DNA of 64,000 nucleotides from Mycobacterium sp. 852002-50816_SCH5313054-b (GTDB taxonomy: Bacteria > Actinomycetota > Actinomycetes > Mycobacteriales > Mycobacteriaceae). The position numbers and the translations under genes were made by a program. The stretch's first letter is position 1, and each line of letters opens with the position of its first letter. Shown piece after piece: positions 58,716 through 64,000 of this stretch. The notes beneath the pieces were generated by a model. It had not been told where the DNA came from. It saw nothing but the letters and a program-made list of their open reading frames with translations, and searched no databases. Location: NCBI RefSeq assembly GCF_001667185.1, contig NZ_LZIC01000038.1, positions 46,512-110,511 on the forward strand, given 5' to 3'.

Positions 58716-59240
58716 TTAGCCGTTGGTGCGCCACCACTGGTAGAGCGCGTTGACGTCGGTGTTGGAGGCCCGGATGTGGCTCAGCACGTTCTTGGCGTCG
58801 GTGGTCCAGGTGATGACCGCGGCGTTCTTGTAAGTTCCGCACGCCACCTGCCCCGCCGTCGCGCCCGAACTGCCCTGGTGCCAGGTGCCCGGCGATTGAC
58901 CGTTGTCACCGCACGCGCTCAGCGACACACCGTTGATGCCGGAGGTGAACGCGGCGGCCAGGTCGCTGCCGTTGTTGAAGAGTTGGTAGACGCCGGCGGC
59001 CGGTCCGCTGGAATCGGGGTTTTGCCCGCAATCGAGTTCGGCCAGAACGGGACCCGACAATGGCGCCGCCTGACAATTGTTGAGGCCGTAGCCCTTGGAC
59101 AGCGAACCGGCCAGGTTGTTGATGTCGGCCGAGCTACCGGTGCCGGGGTCCGCGGTCGCCGTGACCGCCCCGACGAGGGCGGAACCGCCCATGAGCGCCA
59201 CAGCCGTCGCGGCGCGCAGCGCGTTGGTGAGAGGGGACAT
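58716..59240 (-). CDS. Secreted four-cysteine protein, duplicate 1
   Basis: ATG 59240 follows AAGGAG (59246-59251) and gives 174 residues with a signal peptide (about 1-31). The mature protein matches the gene at 59331-59858 throughout: SLSKGYGLNNC, CGQNP, CGDNGQSPGTWHQGS, VACGTYKNAA, WTTDAKNVLSHI and YQWWR, with four conserved cysteines that would form two disulfides. Similar proteins occur widely in the M. avium complex. No enzyme motif is seen. Probably exported to the envelope; function unknown. Confidence 0.8.
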   Translation of the reverse strand: MSPLTNALRAATAVALMGGSALVGAVTATADPGTGSSADINNLAGSLSKGYGLNNCQAAPLSGPVLAELDCGQNPDSSGPAAGVYQLFNNGSDLAAAFTSGINGVSLSACGDNGQSPGTWHQGSSGATAGQVACGTYKNAAVITWTTDAKNVLSHIRASNTDVNALYQWWRTNG

Positions 59241-59330
59241 TCTGAACTCCTTCATGGTGGGGGAAAATCAAGGAACCCGAGCTGCTTTCGGACCGCGCCA
59301 TCGGAATGTATTGCGGGCCAATGGTTAATG

Positions 59331-59858
59331 TCAGCCGTTCGCGCGCCACCACTGGTAGAGCGCCGCGACGTCGGAGTTGGATCCGCGGATGAGGCTCAGC
59401 ACGTTTTTGGAGTCCGTGGTCCAGATGACCTCGGCGGCATTCTGGTAGGTGCCGCACGCCACGGATCCCGAGTTGGCGTTGTTACTGCCTTGGTGCCAGG
59501 TCGTGGGCGATTGGCCGGCGTCCCCGCATGCGGTCAACACGTCGTCCTTGATGCTGGTCTTGAACGAGCCGTTCAGGCTGTCGGCGTTGTTCAGGAGGAT
59601 GTACCTCGCCTGGATCGGGCCGCTGGGATCGGGGTTTTGTCCGCAGGTGAGCACGGCCAGCTCGCCGGCGTCGATGTTCCCGGCCGTGCAGTTGTTGAGG
59701 CCGTAGCCCTTGGACAGCGAGGCGGCCAGCGTGTTGACGTCCGCCGAGTTACCGGTATTGGTGGGGTCGGCTACCGCCGCGGCGGCACCGGCCAACGCGA
59801 AAACGCCCGCGAGCGCAGCCGCCGTCGCGGCTCGCAGCGCCTGGCTCAGATGAGGCAT
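59331..59858 (-). CDS. Secreted four-cysteine protein, duplicate 2
   Basis: ATG 59858 follows TAGGAGCC (59865-59872) and gives 175 residues with a signal peptide (about 1-30, VADPTNTG). It is a tandem duplicate of the gene 90 bases downstream and keeps the same four cysteines, the SLSKGYGLNNC and QNPDPSGP motifs, and a C-terminal LYQWWRANG. The pair is on one strand and may be co-transcribed, although each has its own ribosome site. Function unknown. Confidence 0.8.
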   Translation of the reverse strand: MPHLSQALRAATAAALAGVFALAGAAAAVADPTNTGNSADVNTLAASLSKGYGLNNCTAGNIDAGELAVLTCGQNPDPSGPIQARYILLNNADSLNGSFKTSIKDDVLTACGDAGQSPTTWHQGSNNANSGSVACGTYQNAAEVIWTTDSKNVLSLIRGSNSDVAALYQWWRANG

Positions 59859-60171
59859 CCTTGGCTCCTAACGGTTGCGTCGCGCACCGGAAACAATGCT
59901 TCCGCTAAATGGATCGTAGGGCTATGTCCTGTCTATGCAACACATTCCGCTAGAAATTATCTGTTTGGGCATCTATTTAACCGCGGCCGGGCGGCCCCGT
60001 CCGCGCGGCAAAGCGGTTCACGGCCAGGCTATTTCGGGCCCGTCCGCCACATTCGCGCCGCTCAGCCGTGCACGCAAATAGCGAATTTCGCAGAGATAGT
60101 GCCGTCCCCGCGCCGCTCGGGTATGGTAAGCACCGCTTCACGCCGGTTAACTCCTCGCGACTGGAGAATCC
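59859..60171. other. Intergenic region between divergent secreted and CD225 genes
   Basis: These 313 bases have an AT-rich patch near 59905-59980 (CTAAATGG, GAAATTATC, CTATTTAAC) that could carry the promoters of the two divergent genes. No palindrome, RNA gene or open frame worth reporting was seen. Confidence 0.4.
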
Positions 60172-60501
60172 ATGACACAGCCACCACCGCCACCGGGATA
60201 CCCGCCGCAGCAGCCTGTTGGGCAAGCGCCGAATAACTACTTGGTGTGGGCGATTTTGGCGACGATATTCTGCTTTCCCATCACCGGGATCGTCGCGATC
60301 GTGAAAGCGGCCCAGGTCAATGGAATGTGGGCGCAGGGTTTGCACGCAGAGGCACAGGCGGCGGCCGCCAGCGCCCGCAAGTGGGTCATCTGGTCGGTCA
60401 TCATCTGGGCCGTCTGGGTTGTCGTCGCCATCATCTACACGGTGGCGGTCGGTATGAACGCGGACAACACCAGCGCGGCCATGATTTCCGCGATGTTCTA
60501 A
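60172..60501 (+). CDS. CD225/dispanin family membrane protein
   Basis: ATG 60172 (GGAG at 60163-60166) gives 109 residues. A Pro-rich N-terminus (PPPPPGYPPQQP) precedes two transmembrane helices (about 23-45 and 68-95). The first contains NYLVWAILATIFCFPITGIVAIVKAAQVN, the CD225 signature also found in eukaryotic IFITM proteins. Bacterial members are thought to be small envelope proteins. It is followed 12 bases later by the DUF2752 gene. Function unknown. Confidence 0.87.
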   Translation: MTQPPPPPGYPPQQPVGQAPNNYLVWAILATIFCFPITGIVAIVKAAQVNGMWAQGLHAEAQAAAASARKWVIWSVIIWAVWVVVAIIYTVAVGMNADNTSAAMISAMF

Positions 60502-60513
60502 GCGCGGACGCTC

Positions 60514-60939
60514 GTGGTAACGCGCCAACGACCGGCGCGGTTCGCCCTCGGCGCGCCGCTCCTGGTGGCCGCGTCCACGACGCTGGTGTGCGCCGCCACC
60601 TGGGTGGGTGATCCCACCACGGCGGGCGGACCGCTGCCGGTGTGTCCCACCAAGGCGCTGCTGGGCATCGACTGCCCGGGGTGCGGCAGCGCGCGAATGT
60701 TGTATTCGCTGATGCACGGCAACGTGGCGGCGGCGGCCCGGTTCAACGCGCTCGGCTTGGTGGCGCTGGTGCTGTTGGTGTGGGCCTATGGGGCGTGGAC
60801 CTACGGCCGGGTGACGGGCCGGCGGGTCAACGGCTGGCAGCACCAGCGCTGGACGGCGATGGTGACTCTGGTGCTGGTGGCGGTTTGGTTTGTGGTGCGC
60901 AACATTCCTTTCGCGCCATTCACCGCGCTGTATGTCTAA
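60514..60939 (+). CDS. DUF2752 membrane protein
   Basis: The GTG at 60514 gives 141 residues with three to four membrane segments. The DUF2752 motif is LLGIDCPGCGSARMLYSLMHGN near 49, where the Cys-Pro-Gly-Cys could bind metal or form a disulfide. It is often paired with the CD225 family, as here (12 bases apart). Cytoplasmic membrane; function unknown. Confidence 0.87.
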   Translation: MVTRQRPARFALGAPLLVAASTTLVCAATWVGDPTTAGGPLPVCPTKALLGIDCPGCGSARMLYSLMHGNVAAAARFNALGLVALVLLVWAYGAWTYGRVTGRRVNGWQHQRWTAMVTLVLVAVWFVVRNIPFAPFTALYV

Positions 60940-60950
60940 CCTTGGGCGCG

Positions 60951-62450
60951 ATGGTTAAAAAATGGCGGACGATCCCGGCGGTGCTCGGCGTTGTCGCGCT
61001 GACCGCAGCCCTGGCCGGTTGCTCGCAGCGCTGCGCCACCTCGGAGCAGGCGAGCGCTGACCCGGCCGCGGCGGCGTTCGCGACCTCCCTGCACGACAAG
61101 GTCACGGCCGACGCGATGATGGCGCACCTGTCGAAACTCCAGGACATCGCCAACGCCAACAACGGCACCCGCGCCGTGGGCACCCCCGGCTACGAGGCCA
61201 GCGTCGATTACGTGGTTAACACGTTGCGCAACAGCGGTTTCGACGTGCAGACCCCGGAGTTCTCGGCGCGGGTGTTCCACGGCGACAAACCGGCGGTGAC
61301 GGTCGGCGGCGCGGCCGTGGAGGCGCGGCCGTTGGAGTTCAGCCTCGGCACTCCGCCCGACGGGGTGAGCGGGCCGCTGGTTCCGGTGCCGCCGGGGGAC
61401 GACCCAGGCTGTAAGCCCTCCGACTTCGACGGGCTGCGGGTGCAGGGCGCGGTGGTGCTGGTGGACCGAGGCACCTGCCCGTTCGCCCAGAAGGAGGGCG
61501 CCGCCGCGCAGCGGGGTGCCGTCGCGATGATCGTCGCCGACAACGTCGACGAGCAGCAGATGGGCGGCACCCTCGGGCCCGACACCGACGTGAAGATCCC
61601 GGTGCTGAGCGTGACCAAGTCCATCGGGATTCAGCTGCGCGCGCAGCCGGGGCCGACCACGATCAAGCTCAACGCGAGCGTGCAAAACGTCAAGGCCCGC
61701 AACGTGATCGCCCAGACCAAGACCGGGTCGCCCACCGACGTGGTGATGGCGGGCGCGCACCTGGACAGTGTTCCCGAGGGACCGGGCATCAACGACAACG
61801 GGTCGGGCGTGGCCGCCGTCCTGGAAACCGCGGTGCAGCTGGGGAATTCGCCGCAGGTGCACAACGCGGTGCGGTTCGGCTTCTGGGGTGCCGAGGAGCT
61901 CGGACTGATCGGCTCGCGTAACTACGTGGAGTCGCTGAACGTCGACGGGCTCAAAGACATCGCGCTGTACCTGAACTTCGACATGCTCGCGTCGCCCAAC
62001 CCCGGTTACTTCACCTATGACGGCGACCAGTCGCTGCCGATGGACGCGCGCGGCCAGCCGGTGGTGCCGGAGGGCTCGGCCGGCATTGAGCGCACGCTGG
62101 TCGCCTACCTGAAGTCGGCCGGCAAGACGGCGCAGGACACCTCGTTCGACGGCCGTTCGGACTACGACGGATTCACGCTGGCGGGTATCCCGGCGGGCGG
62201 CCTGTTCTCGGGTGCGGAGGTGAAGAAGTCGGCCGAGCAGGCCAAGCTGTGGGGCGGGGCCGCCGACCAGCCGTTCGACCCCAACTATCACCAGAAAACC
62301 GACACCCTCGACCACATCGACCGCACGTCGCTGGGCATCAACGGCGCCGGTGTGGCCTATGCGGTGGCCTTCTACGCGCAGGACATCGGCGGCCGCAACG
62401 GGGTTGCGGTGCTGGCGGATCGCACGCGCCACGTGCTCGCCAAGCCATGA
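60951..62450 (+). CDS. lpqL: M28 lipoprotein aminopeptidase
   Basis: ATG 60951 gives 499 residues with a lipobox (ALAGC, Cys about 24), a PA domain (about 130-245) inserted in the M28 fold, and the complete zinc site: His 270 (GAHLD), Asp 282 (INDNG), Glu 315/316 (WGAEEL), Asp 344 (NFDML) and His 447 (NYHQKTDT). It should be an exported, lipid-anchored zinc aminopeptidase. Orthologue of Rv0418. The next gene overlaps its stop (ATGA, 62447-62450) and is a duplicate. Confidence 0.93.
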   Translation: MVKKWRTIPAVLGVVALTAALAGCSQRCATSEQASADPAAAAFATSLHDKVTADAMMAHLSKLQDIANANNGTRAVGTPGYEASVDYVVNTLRNSGFDVQTPEFSARVFHGDKPAVTVGGAAVEARPLEFSLGTPPDGVSGPLVPVPPGDDPGCKPSDFDGLRVQGAVVLVDRGTCPFAQKEGAAAQRGAVAMIVADNVDEQQMGGTLGPDTDVKIPVLSVTKSIGIQLRAQPGPTTIKLNASVQNVKARNVIAQTKTGSPTDVVMAGAHLDSVPEGPGINDNGSGVAAVLETAVQLGNSPQVHNAVRFGFWGAEELGLIGSRNYVESLNVDGLKDIALYLNFDMLASPNPGYFTYDGDQSLPMDARGQPVVPEGSAGIERTLVAYLKSAGKTAQDTSFDGRSDYDGFTLAGIPAGGLFSGAEVKKSAEQAKLWGGAADQPFDPNYHQKTDTLDHIDRTSLGINGAGVAYAVAFYAQDIGGRNGVAVLADRTRHVLAKP

Positions 62451-63913
62451 TGCGCCCGCTGGCCTCGGCGCTGATCGTGATCGGGCTGGTGGCGGGATGC
62501 TCGTCGCCGCGCCCTGGGCCGGCGGCGGCGCCGGACCTCGGTCGGGGGCTGGCCCAGAAGGTCACCGCGGACCGGCTGGTCACCCACCTGCGCGCGCTGC
62601 AGAACGTTGCCAACGCCAACCGCGGAAACCGCGCGGACGGCACGCCCGGCTATGACGCCAGCGTCGAGTATGTGGCGAAGATGTTGCGGGACAGGGGTTT
62701 CAACGTATCCACACCGCAGTTCGACCGGCTCTACAACGTCTCGCCCGGTAAGCCCGCGCTCACCGTGGCCGGCCGCACCTATCAGGTCGACCAGGCGTCG
62801 CTGCTGGTCCGAACACCTCCCGGCGGACTCACCGGGCCGCCGGTCCATCCGACGCGACCGTCGGGCTGCGCCGTCGGCGATTACCCGGCCGCGGTGCCCA
62901 AGGGGGCGATCGCCGTCGTCGACGACTCGGGTTGCTCGGTGGTCGACAAGCAGCACAGCGCAGTGGCCAAGGGCGCGGCGGCGCTGATCGTCCTCAGTGC
63001 GCCCAGCGGCCAGGGGGCTCCGCCCGGCCTCTTCGTGCCCGGTTATTTCAAGCAACTGACCGTGCCGGTCGCCGTCGTCGGTGCCTACGGCGCCCCCGCG
63101 CTCGGGGGTGAGACCGCGCCGATACGCCTGGTGCTGGACGCCGAGAACATCAAGATCAGCTCGCGAAACGTGCTGGCGCAGACCGAAACCGGCTCGCCGC
63201 ACGAGGCGATCGTGGTCGGCGCGCATCTCGACGGCCCGCGCGATGGCCCGGGCATCAACGACAACGCGACCGGCGTGGCCGCCGTACTGGAGACGGCGCT
63301 GCAGCTGGGCCCGTTGGCTCCGGTGAACAACGCGGTGCGGTTCGTGTTCTGGGGAGCCGACGAGGACGGGCTCAACGGCGTCACCGACTACGTGTTCGGC
63401 ATGGATGCCAACCAACTCAACGACATCGCGATGTACCTGGACTTCACCGTGCTCGGCTCACCGAACGCCGGCTTCTTCACCGACGACGGCGACCAGTCCG
63501 GTCCGCCCACGCCCGGGATCGCCTTCGGTGATGTGCCAGACGGGTCCGCCGGCATCGAGCGCACCCTGGGCGGCTACCTGAACCTGGCCGGGAAGCGGCC
63601 CGCCGATATGCCGTTGGGCACCAGGACCGACTACCACCCCTTCATGGTCGCGGGCGTGCCGATCGGGGGCATGACCGCCGGGGCTTCGCAGCCGAAGACC
63701 ACGGTGCAGGCGCGGCTGTGGGGCGGCCAGGCCGGTCTCCCGTTCGATCCCAACTTCCAGGGTCCCCGCGACACGGCCGATGCCGTCAACCGGGAAGCGT
63801 TGGCGATCATGGGTTCTGGCGCGGCGTTCGCGGTGGGCACGTACGCGCAGTCGATCGGCGGGGTCAACGGCGTGCCGCCGCACGACAAGCGCCACCGCAC
63901 GCGGGTGCCTTAG
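62447..63913 (+). CDS. M28-like lipoprotein, catalytically degenerate lpqL duplicate
   Basis: ATG 62447 overlaps the lpqL stop; a second ATG follows directly. The 488-residue product has a lipobox (LVAGC, Cys about 18) and aligns with LpqL along its whole length, including PA and M28 regions. His 260 and Asp 272 are kept, but the Glu-Glu pair is Asp 305-Glu 306 (GADEDG), the Asp of NFDM is Thr 334 (DFTVL), and the last zinc His is Gln 438 (NFQGPRDT). It is therefore probably unable to hold two zincs or hydrolyse peptides; a binding or regulatory role is likely. It is not LpqM, which belongs to another family. Confidence 0.85.
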   Translation: MMRPLASALIVIGLVAGCSSPRPGPAAAPDLGRGLAQKVTADRLVTHLRALQNVANANRGNRADGTPGYDASVEYVAKMLRDRGFNVSTPQFDRLYNVSPGKPALTVAGRTYQVDQASLLVRTPPGGLTGPPVHPTRPSGCAVGDYPAAVPKGAIAVVDDSGCSVVDKQHSAVAKGAAALIVLSAPSGQGAPPGLFVPGYFKQLTVPVAVVGAYGAPALGGETAPIRLVLDAENIKISSRNVLAQTETGSPHEAIVVGAHLDGPRDGPGINDNATGVAAVLETALQLGPLAPVNNAVRFVFWGADEDGLNGVTDYVFGMDANQLNDIAMYLDFTVLGSPNAGFFTDDGDQSGPPTPGIAFGDVPDGSAGIERTLGGYLNLAGKRPADMPLGTRTDYHPFMVAGVPIGGMTAGASQPKTTVQARLWGGQAGLPFDPNFQGPRDTADAVNREALAIMGSGAAFAVGTYAQSIGGVNGVPPHDKRHRTRVP

Positions 63914-63927
63914 CGCGGCTGTCGCAA

Positions 63928-63987
63928 GTTGCCTCATGTCAAGATGCGCGCGAAGGGTGCTTCGTTGCCTCACGTGAGCGTGCGCGC
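63928..63987 (+). repeat. Two-copy direct repeat at the window edge
   Basis: GTTGCCTCATGTCAAGATGC (63928) is repeated 36 bases later as GTTGCCTCACGTGAGCGTGC (63964), each followed by GCGC. Only two copies are visible before the window ends, so the true extent is unknown. Confidence 0.4.
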
Positions 63988-64000
63988 TTGGTGATTGGAG

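Noticed and set aside
62447..63913. Assignment of the second M28 gene as lpqM
   Set aside because: The protein is a duplicate of LpqL; LpqM is understood to be a different type of metalloprotease, so the name was not used.

Overview
This is high-GC actinobacterial DNA from a slow-growing Mycobacterium. It most resembles the M. avium complex or a close relative. The evidence is a run of genes recognisable as orthologues of M. tuberculosis genes (fba, purA, purT, metZ, ndhA, fadE7, fgd1, pta-ackA, the glnX-glnH-pknG operon, mutT3, thiE/thiO/thiS/thiG, lpqL), together with mycobacteria-specific families (F420-dependent FGD1, the UPF0677 methyltransferase, DUF3151, FAS1/MPT70-like protein) and frequent GTG starts. 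Species-level assignment is inference. No rRNA, tRNA, CRISPR array, prophage or complete insertion sequence was seen.

Layout. (1) 1-2052: the end of a MoxR ATPase, then CoxG and a VWA (CoxE-type) protein, a maturation cassette for molybdenum hydroxylases. (2) 2100-12060: an accessory island, more AT-rich by eye. It holds an HxlR regulator, four alpha/beta hydrolases (two of them paralogues sharing a 39-bp upstream element), a dead acyl-CoA ligase, a DUF302 protein, divergent AraC and TetR regulators with two palindromic operators, and an NmrA-type reductase. (3) 12395-14978: a two-subunit molybdenum hydroxylase with no FAD subunit. (4) 15130-25666: GH76, acetoacetyl-CoA synthetase, DedA, fba, small conserved proteins, a zinc-type CDF exporter (zitA-like) with a near-perfect metal-repressor operator, a site-2 protease, purA and a thioesterase. 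(5) 25663-28477: purT-rhodanese-metZ, coupled to the preceding genes. (6) 28474-34943: NDH-2, small secreted proteins, fadE7, a methyltransferase, and an MPT70-like fasciclin protein behind a SigK-like promoter. (7) 34998-39062: a tightly overlapping operon of one GNAT and three luciferase-like monooxygenases. (8) 39059-46286: flavin monooxygenase, SRPBCC, metallo-beta-lactamase, fgd1, pta, ackA. (9) 46275-49825: an exported DUF1800/DUF1501 pair and an AbiEi/DUF559-type protein bracketed by palindromic repeats. (10) 49903-54436: pknG, glnH, glnX amino-acid sensing operon. (11) 54571-58711: mutT3, thiE, and a TPP riboswitch leading thiO-thiS-thiG-SGNH hydrolase. (12) 58716-63913: tandem duplicated secreted proteins, small membrane proteins, and the M28 lipoprotein peptidase LpqL followed by a duplicate that has lost active-site residues.

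How it fits together. Most of the window is core metabolism and envelope biology: purine, methionine and thiamine synthesis, glycolysis, acetate overflow, F420 redox, respiratory NADH oxidation and PknG signalling. The 2.1-12.1 kb block looks acquired or fast-evolving. The most unusual signals are an approximately 78-80 bp palindromic intergenic repeat in three copies (15.0, 48.9 and 49.8 kb), the shared element upstream of the two paralogous hydrolases, the decayed M28 duplicate, and the coupled luciferase-like monooxygenase operon.
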